Below, piece after piece: positions 1 through 10,545 of a stretch of DNA of 64,000 nt. Below the pieces are notes generated by a model. That model had not been told where the DNA came from and ran no database searches. It saw only the letters and a program-made list of their open reading frames with translations. This DNA is from Ceratobasidium sp. AG-K (lineage: Eukaryota; Basidiomycota; Agaricomycetes; Cantharellales; Ceratobasidiaceae). A program made the translations under genes and the position numbers. Numbering within the stretch: the stretch's first letter is position 1; each line of letters starts with the position of its first letter. The stretch lies in the NCBI GenBank assembly GCA_037039685.1, contig JAWNGF010000002.1, positions 4,402,001 to 4,466,000 on the forward strand, given 5' to 3'.

Positions 1-963
1 TACCCTGCAAGGAATCTCACACAGCAAGCAACCTTGCAAATCTCTTTGTCACAAATGTTTGGAAGTTACACAGTTTCCCAAAAAGTACTATCTCTGACCA
101 GGGGACTACTTTCAATTCAAGACTAATGAAGGCCATCTACAAGAGAATTGGAACTAGCCCGAGTTTCATCACTGCCTACCACCCCCAAACAGATGGGATA
201 ACAGAGAGAATTAACCAATTGATGGAAGGCTGGCTACAATCCTTTGTCAACTACCAGCAGGATGATTGGGCGGACTTGCTACCAATTGCAGAGTTTAGCT
301 ATAATCTGCAGAAGCACCATGTAATGGGTAATTCACCTTTTGAAATTGTCTATGGCAGGGAGCCACTATGGAACATTTTGTCGGAAGAAACAACGGTTCC
401 CAAAGCAAACAAAATTATGGAAAAATGTCGTAGCATCCACGATGAAGCAATTGCATCTATGGAAACACAAAGGCTGCCGGAGTAAAGTCCAAAAAACAAG
501 TACCAAGAAGGAGAACTAGTATGGTTACTGGGAAAAAACATCCAAACAAAAAGACCTTCAAGGAAGCTGGATAACAAAAAGCATGGACCATTTGTTGTTA
601 AACAAAAAATAGGGTCACATGCTTATGAGCTCATTTTGCCAGCAACAATGAGGGTACACCCTGTTTTTCACATTGACTTGCTCAGTCCTTACAAAGAAGA
701 CACGGAGTTCAGACAAAACCAAGCCCGACCACCACCAATCATAACAGAAGAAGGTGAAGAATAATATGAAGTAGAAAGGATCCTGGACTGGAAGGAGACA
801 AAGGATGGACTCTTTTACAGGGTCAGATGGAAGGGTTACAGAGACCAAGAAGACACGGAACAAAGGGCAGAGGATTTTGGTCACCTGTCAAAGATCATCA
901 AGGACTTTCTACACTGACACCCTGAGGCTCCAACACCATCTAACTACGCTCCAGGAAAGATAA
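1..963 (+). pseudogene. A1 element: 3' part of Ty3/gypsy pol (integrase C-terminal part, chromodomain)
   Basis: The translation begins inside the integrase core (IPCKESHTAS), continues through the region carrying the last catalytic acid (TDGITERINQ) and ends in a chromodomain (YEVERILDW, FYRVRWKGY). It is closely similar to the C-terminal part of the intact pol at 12546-16460. The frame is broken by TAA at 483-485, TAA in the stretch before the chromodomain and TGA near 915, so this copy is dead. The 5' part of the element lies left of the window. Integrase would insert the cDNA and the chromodomain would steer it to chromatin; both roles are family knowledge. Confidence 0.9.
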
Positions 964-1063
964 AAGGAAGAAGGGGCACAATCCAAAGAGACATCTGCAA
1001 AACTTGCTCATTCTCATCCACCAACTACAGCCTTCTTGCTTTAAATCTTTTCTGCATCCCACC

Positions 1064-1828
1064 ATGCCCACCATCACCAGGACCACCATCTCCAACAACC
1101 TCATCCGCGTCCTTGAGGGACCCGCGTTCCAGACCGCATGCATCCTGGACTCAGGGGCTGCGCTCTATGTCTTCAAGCACTCCCAACAAGGCCACAGGCG
1201 CATGCAATTCCATGCGTCGGACAACGTACTCCACTCAGACCTGGGAGAATTCCAATGGGTGGGAAAAAAATGGCCAACACGGATGCAGCTGCAGCGAAAA
1301 GACATATTCATATGCAGAGGATGCGCCGCCTTTCAAGTCTCCGAGGTCGTGCTGTTGTCCACCCACATGCTCGGGGTGGTGGAGTGGGGCCAAAAAGGGG
1401 CCTACAGCAGCAAATGGGTCCCGGGATACAAAGGGAGACCACCACCCTTGAGGCCCAAATGGAACAACGCCTGGGATGCAAACTTCGAGAAGGACCTGGT
1501 GGACTGGAGGATGGAGAGGGGGCACTACCAAAGGGAAAAATTTGAATGAAAGCCATACTGGTGGCAGGAGAAGGATGCAGATGTGTTGCAGTGGAAGGAG
1601 GTGGAGGGTGACGTACGCACGTGGGATAAGGACTTTGTTGAGGAGCAGAAGAGGGTTTTGGACTGGTCAAAAGTGGACTGGACAAAGGAGGAGACCTGGG
1701 AAGAGTGGGAAAAGTTCTTGGACAAACCAGGCAACACCATATTCAATCCAATTGACTTAACCATCAAGGAGGACAAAGGGCTGGAAGAGCACATGCTTGC
1801 CAAGATCAAGGATTGCAAGATCCAGTGA
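1064..1828 (+). pseudogene. A1 accessory ORF (ORF3) between pol and 3' LTR
   Basis: The frame opens at ATG 1064 (MPTITRTTIS), reads to TGA 1547-1549 and continues in the same frame to 1828. It has exactly the same length (255 codons with stop) as the homologous frame at 16025-16789, with no indel between copies. The first part contains LHSDLGEFQWVGKKWPTRMQ and a CxxC motif (ICRGCAAF); the last third is Trp/Glu/Asp-rich (DWTKEETWEEWEKF). The stop replaces a Trp codon (TGG to TGA) relative to the other copy, so the ancestor was probably one uninterrupted protein. I do not recognise the family; a zinc-binding role for CxxC is only a guess. Confidence 0.7.
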
Positions 1829-1870
1829 TGTCCATCCAGGTCCCCTAGATGAACTCTTGAGGGGGAGTAA

Positions 1871-2327
1871 TGTGGTGAGCCAGCTCCCTCCATTGGTCTC
1901 GTCTGTTGTCTCGCCCGCCTGTTGTTTGTCTTGTGTTGTCTTTCTGTCCCTGTTTGCCGCATTGCCATTTTCTTGTGGTTATTCTGTTACATTGTGTGAT
2001 GCAGCTGTGCTATTGTACAAGTCATGTCTGTTCATACAGCATGACTCACATGGACACTCCTGGTTGGTAGACTGCTATGACTCGTGTGGCTGCGCCCTGT
2101 ATGACTCAGCCTCTCTTTGAATATACATAGAAGACCAACAAGCCTGGTAACCCCAGCTTGTTTTGTCTCATCAAAACATCCCTTTTGAGTGACACTTAGA
2201 ACCACCCCTACCCTTTAGAGCCTACAGACACTTAAGTGTGTTGTGGTTCAAGGGGTCACATAGGTCTTAGTGCTGTCCACTCTCCCTTGCGGCTTGTCTC
2301 ACAGCCATCAAGAAGTAGCTTACAACA
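1871..2327 (+). repeat. 3' LTR of A1 element
   Basis: A 457-base LTR of family A begins TGTGGTGAGC directly after a purine tract (GAGGGGGAGTAA, to 1870) and ends TTACAACA at 2327. It matches the A3 LTRs over its length but has lost many of their CpG sites. The flanking 5 bases, 2328-2332, are GGTTC; the matching left target copy is outside the window. Beyond 2327 the sequence is the integrase region of a reverse-strand B element, so A1 inserted into B1. Confidence 0.9.
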
Positions 2328-2768
2328 GGTTCCATGAAGTTTCCAGCAGTGTTCCATGAAGAGTTCCGCAAGCTTGGGTGATGTGGTCTTTTTGGTACAT
2401 GGGATGAAGTGTGCCATCTTAGTCAGGGTGTCAACAATGACCAATATTGAGTCTAGACCCTTGGACAGAGGGAGTTTGACGATCATATCAACTGAAATAT
2501 GTTGCCAAGGTTTGGAAGGGAGTTCAAGTGGTTGTAATTCCCCAAGAGGTTGTTGATTGATGGGTTTTGACCACTGGCATAAATCACACAATGACACATA
2601 TTTGTTGATGTAAGCCTTCATGGATGGCCACCAATACTGCTGTTTCACCATTTCCAGTGTTTTCGCTTGGCCCATGTGTCCAACTGCTTTGTTGTCATGG
2701 TGGAGTTCTAGGATCTGGCGCTTGATCTCATTGTTGTTTGGGATGTAGATCTTTCCTTTGCAGTACAA

Positions 2769-3225
2769 TGTCGTAAGCTACTTATTGGTGGCTGTGAGAC
2801 AAGCCGCAAGGGAGAGTGGACAGCACTAAGACCTAAGTGACCTCTTGAACCGCAACACACTTAAGTGTCTGTAGGCTCTAAAGGGTAGGGGTGGTTCTAA
2901 GTGTCACTCGGAGGGGGTGTTTGACAAGACAAAACAAGCTGGGGTTACCAGGCTTGTTGGTCCTCTATATATATTCCAGGAGCGGCCGAGTCATACAAAG
3001 CACAGCCACAAGAGTCATAACAGTCAACCAGTCAGGAGTGTCAGTGTGAGTCATGCTGTATGAACAGACATGACTTGTACAAAAAGCACAGCCATGTTAC
3101 ACAGTGTAACAGAAGAAACCACAAGAAAGTGGCAACGCGGCAAACAGAAAGGAAACAAGACACAAGACAGACAACAGGCAGGCAAGACAACGGGTGAGAC
3201 CAATGGAGGGAGCTGGCTCACGACA
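2769..3225 (-). repeat. Solo LTR of family A with TACAA target duplication, inside B1 pol
   Basis: The 457-base unit starts TGTCGTAAGC on the plus strand and ends CTCACGACA, the reverse of the A LTR layout, so it is in minus orientation. It is flanked by perfect 5-base copies TACAA (2764-2768 and 3226-3230). No internal sequence is present, so it is the product of LTR-LTR recombination. Confidence 0.95.
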
Positions 3226-5382
3226 TACAACATGTTGTTCCTGATCTTCCAGTCTTTGAATTCCTTTTGTACAGAAGCAGGTGCCTTTTCTGGGTGGTTG
3301 CTAAGGACGGCCCAGATTGATGTAACGTAGTCATCTCTTTGTGTCTGATCCCTGACTGCTTGCCAAATATCCATAGTTGATGCCATACCCTGAGGTTCCT
3401 CCTCTGCCAAATTGATGAAGAGCTGCAGCAAAACTAGGGGTTTTTGAGGGACCACTCCCCCTTCTAGATTGTGGTCGCTTTGTTGACTGAGTGCATCTGC
3501 TTTGCCATTAAGTCCACCGGCCCTGTACTTGATCTGGAAGTTAAACTCCAAGAGGAAGATAGCCCCTCTGTTCTGTCTTTTTGTCAACACTTTAGAGGTC
3601 ATGAAATACTCCAGGTTTTTGTGATTGGTAATGAGCAGTACTGGGATCTCAGTTCCTCCCAAAAGATGATGCCATTCCTTTAATGCTTTGATGATTGCTA
3701 AGAGTTCCTTGTCAAAGATGTCATAGTTATGTTCTGCTGGGGATAGGCTTTTGGACATAAATGCGACAGGGTTAAGTTTGTTGTCAGGACCATATTGGTT
3801 GAGGACTGCTCCTGTGGCTTTGTCCAAGGCATCACATTCGATGATGAATCCTTTGTCCTGGTCAGGTTGTAGAAGGATAGGCACCTTGATGAATTCCTTG
3901 ATTAATCCCTGGAAGGCAAGTTCTGCTTCCGTTCCCCATTCCCATTGCTTTGTTTTCATAGTCAAATCATACAGGGGTCGTACTATGTGGGTATAATTTC
4001 GGATAAAACGCCGGTAGAAGTTCGCAAATCCTAGGAACGTCTGCACATCTGTAACGTTCTTGGGTGTCGGCCATTTTTTGATTGTTGCAATTTTTTCCTC
4101 TTGCATCTCAACCAGCTCTCCGGATATGACTAGCCCTAGGTAGTCAAGCTTAGGGACATGAAAGGAGCACTTGTTGAGGGAACAATAGAGACCCAGGCGT
4201 TGTAGATGGCACAGGACCTCCTTCACATGCATGGGATGTTCTTTGGGATTTTTGGAGAAGATTAAGATATCATTGATGTAGATTTCCATGTACACCCCTT
4301 TGATGTCCCTGGACTCAGCATCCATCATATTTTGGAAGGTGGCCGGTGCATTAGTAAGACCCAAAGGCATGACTTTTGTTTTGAATAGTCCATATTTAGT
4401 TCTGAACGCTGTTTTGTGAATGTCCTTGTCTGCTACCCTGACCAGGTTGTACCCAGATTTCAGATCAAGTTTGGTGAAGATCTTGGCGCCTTTGACACAT
4501 TCAATAAGATCATCAGTTCTAGGGAGTGGATAGTGGTTTTTCTTGGTTTGGCTGTTGAGGTATCAGTAATCCATGCACAACCTTGGGGGTTGGGGAACAC
4601 CTTCTATGTTGTGCTGTTTGACAAACATTACTGGTGATGCCTGTTGGGATGTGGAAGGAACAATAAATCCTTTATCCAAATTTTTGTCAATCCATTTTCT
4701 CAAGATTTGATCTTCTTCCTGTGTAAGGAGTATACCACACCAATCTTGGGTTTTGCGCCGGGTTCCAACTCAATTTTGAGGTCGTATGGTCAATGTGGTG
4801 GTAGCTTGTCCACTTCTTTGGAAACAAAAACATCCTTGAACTCCATGTATTTGTTGGGAAGTTGAGCAACTACCCCCCCTTCTATGGCATTACAGTCCTC
4901 ATATAGGCATTCCACCTTGCAGTAATCTAAATCAAATTCCAACGTCCCTGCTGCCCAATTGATTTTTGGGTTATGCTTCTTCAGCCAAGGAATACCAAGA
5001 ACCACAGTATGTTGGCCTAAAGGTGCAATATCGCAAGTAATCTCTTCTACATGATCGTTCATCATGATTTGGAAGGTGCATTCTCTGTCGATTAAATCAT
5101 TTGCTATTGGTTGTCCATCTATCACCTGGACCCTTCTTGCTGTCTTTTTCTTTTTTGTTGGGATTTTGTGTTTCTTTACATATTTGGAGTTAATGAAGTT
5201 TCCCGATGCCCCTGAGTCAATCATAGCCATGGTAATAAGGTTTTTCAGGCTTTCAATTGTGATGGGAATGCGAAGCTGGTCTGCATACTTGGTGGAACAA
5301 AGATATATTTTGTTTACAGACTGCTTCCAATTTCCTGAGACTACACAATCTAATTCTGACTTTAGGGCGCCTGATGCTCCCC

Positions 5383-7043
5383 TCAGTTGCTGCCTTTTCC
5401 CAACTCTGAATCACTGGTGTCAACTTCTTCCAGGGCTGCTATCTGCGTTCAGCAATCTTTAGCAATATGTCCCTTCTTCTGACAACAATAACAGGTGGTT
5501 TTGCTTGTGACAGCTGCTACTTCCACCTTAGCCTGGCAAACATCTGGTTTGATGAAAGTAAAGGGGATTTCCGACATTGTTCCAACAGCCCATTTGACTA
5601 TGGGGGTAAGGAAACTGCATTTGTTTTTGCTAATTGACTCAATTGTGCCCTTCTTGCTGCCCTGGGGAGTCACTGTGTAGATTGCCTCTCCCCTCTGGTA
5701 TCTATGTGCTGTTGCACTTGTGATTACCCGCTTCTGGGTACCGCTTGATGTTGCCCTATCCGGGACGTTGGTTCCCCTTTTTTCCATGTTCCTTGCAATG
5801 AGGGCGGCATCAATTTCCTGGGTCCTGGTAAACAGCTCCTGCAGTGTTGCATTGTGGCAATGATAGGCCTGGGAGGTTAGCTTATCCTTGATGTTGTCCT
5901 TGAGCCCTGCGTAGAAGTCGTCTTTCAGGGTCTGCTTGTTGTAGCCCAGCAGTGCCAACAGAATCCTGAATTGGGTGATGTATTAGACCACTGTTTTGGT
6001 CTGGGAAAGCGCCTGGTACTTCTGTCTGTAGACCTCCACTTGCTCTATTTTGCCAAAGGCTAATTCCCACTCCTGGTGAAAGATATCTAAACTCATGAAA
6101 ATGGCTTGGGGTACGCCTGCATTGTGTAGGTCTTGGAAAGGGCAAATCCAGTCGATAGCAAGGCCATGTAGGTACAAAATGATAAGACAGATTTTCTTTT
6201 CATCCAAGGCAGTGGTGTAGTGGGAGACGGCAATGTAATTTGCACAGAAGTAAAATCTCTAGCTTTGGCTCCTTGCTTGCCATGGAATTCATTTGGCTTG
6301 GAGGGTGCTGATTTCTCTGTTCTTGCACTTCCAAAGATCAAAGATGTCGGGGCTGCTGTTGCTCCCAACAAGGGTGGTGCAAATTGCATCATGGAGCCCC
6401 TCAGTCCTTGTGTTGCCATTCCTCCTCCTAGTGACAACCCTAGTTGACTGGTTGTTAGGGTGTTGGTTTGAGCCGCAGTTGCTCCACTACCCCCCATTGG
6501 TCTCCCGCTTGATACAATTCCTTGTGCCCAAACAGCGTCCCTTGTTATTTGATGTTGATCCGTCATTTTGTTGTATAGCTCAAGATTCTGGTCTGCAATT
6601 TCCACCAATCGGTTGATGCAGATATTTCCATCATCCCTATTATGTAGGATCCATTGTTTGACGTGTTCCAACCTTTCTGCCATGAGACTATGGCGCAACA
6701 ATAATTCTCTGAGAATGAAGAGGACTTCTTTTTGAAAATTGCCTTCACAGGTTTCCCACCAGGAGTTGCCCTTGTATTCCCTAATGGCAGGAGACAGTGG
6801 TCTTGATTCTGTGTCAAAGGTTTTGTAGGGAGCCGGTTGGGAACAAATGGTTGTATCCCCCACTGATCCTTCCTTGTTGCCTTCTTTCCTTGATGGTGGG
6901 GGTTCTGAGAAGCAAGTTTGGTGGAGGGGGGTTTCTGGTGGGGGCAGCGCAATGGGGCTTTTGCCCTTAGCAAAGGAGGGTATCATAGAAGACATTGTGG
7001 CTTTGTAGGATCCTGCTGAGTTTGAGCGACTTCTGTTGGACAT
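5383..7043 (-). pseudogene. B1 gag with CCHC zinc knuckle
   Basis: The start is taken at ATG 7041-7043 (MSNRSRSNSAG). The N-terminal part is Pro/Ser-rich, the middle carries capsid-like sequence (FHGKQGAKARDF; YRQKYQALSQT; YNKQTLKDDFYAGLK), and the C-terminus has a zinc knuckle C-x2-C-x4-H-x4-C (CYCCQKKGHIAKDC). A TGA follows the knuckle where Arg is expected, and further stops and shifts occur near 5980-6100. The gag frame then ends ELGKGSN-stop at 5383-5385. The nucleocapsid would package the element RNA. CpG is very rare here. Confidence 0.88.
5395..5401 (-). other. Candidate -1 frameshift heptamer GGGAAAA (B1 gag-pol)
   Basis: On the minus strand the gag codons TTG GGA AAA GGC place G GGA AAA in the phase required for simultaneous slippage. 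The -1 frame is then open into the protease (MAMIDSGASG). The gag stop follows three codons later. The same heptamer occurs at the same place in the A, D and E families. Confidence 0.7.
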
Positions 7044-7439
7044 CACTATAATAAATGTGCTTCCTGGTGCGCTTTGACCAAAAATGACTAGTAGTGTTTT
7101 TGATAGAAAATATATCCCCTGGGTAGAGATGGAATGTATAGGGGGAACCTAGTTGACGGTAGGTTCAGTGTGACAGTCTCAGAGGTCCTTGTTCCAATAG
7201 AATATATGAATGGTGCTTCCTGATTAGGTGGCCCTGGTTCAGTGATATCAGAGGATAGGGGACGTTGTTGACAGGCTAATGGGTGCAAGCTGCAGTGTGC
7301 CTTGATGTGTAAATGATGCAGGGGAGAGATGGGGGTGTTAGCTGACAATGGTGAGGGGTGTGCAAATGCTCAGAGGTGACCCACTGATAAAAAACCTGGT
7401 TCCAACAGTGACAAAGGCTGTATCCGCAACAAAGGCAAC

Positions 7440-7451
7440 AAGACTTGTTCT
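7440..7451 (-). promoter_or_regulatory. Primer-binding site of B1, self-priming type
   Basis: Two bases after the 5' LTR, the minus strand reads AGAACAAGTCTT. It is complementary, 11 of 12 with the remaining pair mismatched, to AAGAGTTGTTCT at 7604-7593, about 33 bases downstream of the TATATATA at 7637-7630 in the LTR. This is the geometry expected if the 5' end of the element RNA folds back to prime its own reverse transcription, as in Tf1. The transcription start itself is inferred from TATA spacing. Confidence 0.7.
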
Positions 7452-7453
7452 AG

Positions 7454-7900
7454 TGTCACAACCCTGGCCAAGCCTTGGTGGCCTAGGCTCCAAAGGGAAG
7501 TGAGGATGGGGGTTGGGGCGACGCCAAAGGTCAAATGTATGGCGCTAAGGCCTAAGTGAGTCACGCAATATGGTGATGGGGAAAACAACAAGAGAACAAC
7601 TCTTGTGGAGACAAGACTTGTGTTGCTGGTATATATACTAACTACTGAGGCTATGAACAATAGGAAGTAAGCAACAAAGGAAAACAGAACAAGAGAAGAC
7701 AGGGGTCCAAGAGACGCGGAGGCAAGACAAAGGAAACATGATAAGTCCATGGACACCGAGGAGACAAGGGAAACAGCCAGGCAGGCATGTCCCACAGTCA
7801 TGGCTTACATGAAGGCCACTATATGCGCCAAGGCAAAAAGAACAAGACCAAGTGCAAGACAACAGGACAACAAAGAGAGAAACAAGAAAAGGTCGTGACA
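7454..7900 (-). repeat. 5' LTR of B1
   Basis: The 447-base LTR begins TGTCACAACC on the plus strand and ends GGTCGTGACA; related copies at 18146-18571 and 22039-22482 end GGTTGTGACA, giving a 10-base terminal inverted repeat. A TATATATA box lies at 7630-7637. Bases 7901-7905 (CATTT) are the outer flank inside the Tc1 transposon. Confidence 0.9.
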
Positions 7901-9151
7901 CATTTCCCCCTCCAAGCTTGTTTCTGTGCTTGCTAAGCTTGATGCTGGCCTCCATCATGCTGAAATCTCTAGGACTACTGGAGTTAGTGAGGGACACATC
8001 TCTAAACTGCACAATATACACTGTCCCAACCTTCCTTGCAAACCCCCAGGCTGTCCTCTCAAAGTCACCCCTGCTACAGCTTGCCACCTGGTTTGCTCTG
8101 TCACCAATGGCAACTCTGCTACTGCTTCCTCTGTGGCTAGGACATACAGGACAGCTGAGGGGCACACTCTTAGCCGTGAAACTGTCTGCCAGACACTCAA
8201 GGATGCTGGTTTAAAGGCCAAGAAGAAGGTTACAAAGCCCAAACTCCCTAAACATATCTGCAACACTTGACTATCCTTTGCTTGTGCCCACTGCCACTGG
8301 ACTGTTGAGGACTGGAAAGGGGTCATATGGTCAGATGAGACCAAAATCAACCGCCTAGGGTCAGATGGCCAACAATGGGTGTGGATTAGGCCTGGCCAGG
8401 AGCTTAGTGATGCAGCTATCCAGCCCACAGCTCACTCAGGTGGAGGGTCTATTCAGATTTGGGGCTGTTTTTGTTGGGATGGGCCTGGCTATGCTACCAA
8501 GATTGAAGACACAGTTACCAAGGAGGTCTATGTGGAGATTTTGGAGGATGAGTTGATGCAGACTTTGGAGTATTATGGGAAGGAGGTGGAAGACATTATC
8601 TTCCAACAGGACAATGCTCCTGCTCACAAGTCCAAATTGGCAACAAATTGGCTAGCTGACAATGGTTTTGAGGTCATGGAATGGCCTTCCAACTCCCCAG
8701 ATCTCAATCCAATTGAAAACTTATGGGGCATCATCAAAAGGAGGCTGGGGGAGCATGAACATCCTCCAAGGGGGGTTTTGGAGCTGTGGGAAAGGTTTCA
8801 GGTGGAGTGGGAGAAGGTGGAGCCAGAGCTGTGTCAGAATCTGATCAGCAGCATGCCTAATAGGATGAGGGAGGTGATCAAGGCTAAGGGGGGGTCCATT
8901 AACTACTGATTTTGTCTGACTTTGTTATCCATGTATGCCTTGCAAACAATTGATTGCAAAAACCTTTTTGCCTGATGTTGCATTTCTCCCCAACCACAGA
9001 TCCAAACAAGGCCAAACATGACTCATTTGGTAGCCAAAAAGCACAGTAACCTTGCATATGGCAACTGGCTGACATAATCCAACACATCATTCCCCAGCTG
9101 GCCTGCACTACCTGCACATGGTTTTTGTGATTGATTTTTTGCAGCACTGTA
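7901..9151 (+). mobile_element. Tc1/mariner-type DNA transposon, left end missing
   Basis: The element contains a transposase frame (7903-8909), a 3' untranslated part and a right terminal sequence whose reverse complement begins TACAGTGCTGCAAAAAATCA, a typical Tc1/mariner end, finishing with the TA at 9150-9151. To the right the sequence is an A LTR resumed at its TATA box (TATAGAGGACCAAC). The left end was displaced by B1 insertion at 7901 and is outside the window. Confidence 0.9.
7903..8909 (+). pseudogene. Tc1-type DD34E transposase, N-terminus truncated, one stop
   Basis: The frame starts inside the N-terminal helix-turn-helix DNA-binding part (LDAGLHHAEISRTTGVSEGH) and runs to 8909 without a frameshift. 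The catalytic triad is visible: D in WSDETKIN, D in FQQDNAPAH, E in SPDLNPIENLWG. There are 34 residues between the second D and the E, the Tc1 spacing. The only internal stop is TGA 8268-8270 in CNT-stop-LSFA, where Arg (CGA) is likely, so the break looks like a CpG transition. The enzyme would cut and paste its element at TA sites; this copy cannot make a full protein. Confidence 0.9.
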
Positions 9152-9349
9152 TATAGAGGACCAACAAGCCTGGTAACCCCAGCTTGTTTTGTCTTGTCAA
9201 ACATTCCCTCTGAGTGACACTCTGAACCACCCCTATCCTTAAGAGTCTACAGCCACTTAAGTGTGGTGCGATTCAAGAGGCTTCTTAGGTCTTAGTGCCG
9301 TCCACTCGCCCTTGCGGCTTGTCTCATAGCCACCAAGAAGAAGCATACA
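9152..9349 (+). repeat. 3' part of an A-family LTR (split by Tc1)
   Basis: From TATAGAGGACCAACAAGCC onward this matches the R-U5 part of the A LTR, including AGCTTGTTTTGT, and ends near AAGCATACA at 9349. The U3 part is missing because the Tc1 element entered at the TATA box. To the right the minus-strand gag of A2 begins abruptly, so this LTR had inserted into A2. Confidence 0.85.
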
Positions 9350-9682
9350 AAATTGATGAGGCGTTGTTCCATCAATTGTGATGGTGATTACTTCTGGTTC
9401 CAGTACATAAGTTTTGTTGCTGGGTTCTTGATCTTCTTCCTGGGGACATTCTTCAACTAATGATACTTCTGGTTGGAATGTTCCTGGTACTGTACTTTGG
9501 CTAGGTATTCTTGATGGGACTGGACCCCCTGCTTGTGTGTGTGCAAGTGCGCTTTTGCTGAGTGATGAGGATGGTCTAGTGGCTCTACTAGGACCTCTTT
9601 GTATGCTTGTGGTGGACATGGGTCTTGAGACTGTGTCTTCTTGTAATCCTTGTTCAATGGGTGTTGAGGTGTGTGTGGACAT
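9350..9682 (-). pseudogene. A2 gag, N-terminal fragment
   Basis: On the minus strand ATG 9680-9682 starts MSTHTSTPIEQG. It continues with sequence similar to the N-terminus of A3 gag (TSIQRGPSRATRP; AHTQAGGPVPSR) and is cut at 9350 by an LTR inserted in the opposite orientation. Only about 110 codons remain. Nearly all CpG is gone, unlike the A3 copy. Confidence 0.88.
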
Positions 9683-9703
9683 GTTGTGAAGTTTGTTTTG
9701 TAA

Positions 9704-10061
9704 TGTTGTGAGCTTCTTCTTGTGGCTAATGAGACAAGCCGCAAAGGAGAGTGAATGGCACTAAGACCTAAGTCACCTCTTGAACTGCAACACACTTAAG
9801 TGTCTGTAGGCTCTTGAGGATAGGGGTGGTTCAAAGGGTCACTCAGAGGTATGGATGACAAGACAAAACAAGCTGGGGTAACCAGGCTTGTTGGTCCTCT
9901 ATATATATTCAGAAAGTGGCTGAGTCATACAAGGTGTAGCCACGCAAGTCATACATACAAGCCAGTCAGGAGTGTCCAAGTGAGTCATGCTGCATGGGCA
10001 GTCATGACTTGTACAAAGCACAGCTGCATTACACAATGTAACAGAACAACCACAAGGACAT
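9704..10061 (-). repeat. A2 5' LTR, first part (split by A3)
   Basis: In minus orientation this is an A LTR, starting on the plus strand TGTTGTGAGC at 9704. It is interrupted after GACAT (10057-10061) by the A3 element. The remainder is at 17291-17390; the two parts add up to 458 bases. The minus-strand primer-binding site ACAAAACAAACT lies just left of 9704. Confidence 0.92.
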
Positions 10062-10516
10062 TGTCGTGAGCTAGCTCACTCCATCGGACTCGCCCGTTGT
10101 CTCGCCCTCCTGTCTCCTTCTTTACATTACGTTCTCGTCTCCATTTGCCGCGTTGCCACCTTCTTGTGGTTATTCTGTTACATTGTGTAACGCGGCTGTG
10201 CTTTGTACAAGTCATGTCTGTTCATACAGCATGACTCACATGGACACTCCTGACTGGTAGACTGTATGACTCATGTGGCTGCGCCTTGTATGACTCGGCC
10301 ACTTCTTGAATATATATAGAGGACCAACAAGCCTGGTAACCCCAGCTTGTTTTGTCTCGTCAAAACATCCCCTTTGAGTGACACTTAGAACCACCCCTAC
10401 CCTCAAGAGCCTACAGACACTTAAGTGTGTTGCGGTTCAAGAGGTCACTTAGGTCTTAGTGCCGTCCACTCCCCATCGCGGCTTGCCTTACAGCCACCAA
10501 GAAGAAGCCTACGACA
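10062..10516 (+). repeat. A3 5' LTR
   Basis: Begins TGTCGTGAGC and ends CCTACGACA. It contains TATATATA at 10311-10318 and the likely RNA 5' end AGCTTGTTTTGT at 10344-10355. Boundaries were fixed by comparison with 16831-17285 and by the target duplication. Confidence 0.96.
10311..10355 (+). promoter_or_regulatory. A3 LTR core promoter and inferred RNA start
   Basis: TATATATA (10311-10318) lies 33 bases upstream of AGCTTGTTTTGT (10344-10355). That 12-mer is the exact reverse complement of the primer-binding site, so the RNA probably begins at or near 10344. The start is inferred, not measured. Confidence 0.65.
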
Positions 10517-10518
10517 TT

Positions 10519-10530
10519 ACAAAACAAGCT
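10519..10530 (+). promoter_or_regulatory. A3 primer-binding site, self-priming type
   Basis: ACAAAACAAGCT begins two bases after the 5' LTR and is a 12 of 12 complement of 10344-10355. No tRNA 3' end match was evident. In Tf1 the first bases of the RNA pair with such a site and are cleaved to form the primer; the same arrangement is inferred here. Confidence 0.75.
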
Positions 10531-10545
10531 TAACAACACACAAAC

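Larger units (their letters stand above)
2328..5401 (-). pseudogene. B1 pol (protease, reverse transcriptase, RNase H, integrase), broken
   Basis: In minus-strand order: protease (MIDSGASGNF, near 5190-5230), reverse transcriptase (FTKLDLKSGY; VMPLGLTNAP; active-site motif here EIYINDILIF, i.e. YIND where YxDD is usual), RNase H (IIECDALDKATGAVL; LEYFMTSKVL) and the integrase zinc region (HHDNKAVGHMGQ, CDLCQW) with the catalytic core (ISVDMIVKLP) ending at KLHGT. The frame follows gag by a -1 shift. A TGA at 4563-4565 replaces the expected Arg in DYRYLN, as expected from CGA to TGA. The solo LTR at 2769-3225 splits the frame between Met-Leu-Tyr and Cys-Lys-Gly-Lys; leaving out the LTR and one target copy makes the frame continuous. 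Confidence 0.9.
2328..7900 (-). mobile_element. B1: Ty3/gypsy family B element, 3' end missing, reverse orientation
   Basis: Read on the minus strand it shows 5' LTR (7454-7900), primer-binding site (7440-7451), a leader of about 400 bases, gag (from 7043) and pol down to the integrase, which stops at 2328 where A1 has inserted. A solo A LTR (2769-3225) interrupts pol. The 5' flank abuts a Tc1-type transposase at 7901, so B1 inserted into that transposon. Many stops show that it is not autonomous. The missing integrase C-terminus and 3' LTR presumably lie left of the window beyond A1. Confidence 0.9.

Noticed and set aside
1308..1685. Pro/Ser-rich minus-strand frames over A1 ORF3
   Set aside because: They are the complement of a Trp/Gly/Glu-rich coding frame and are not conserved as proteins between copies.
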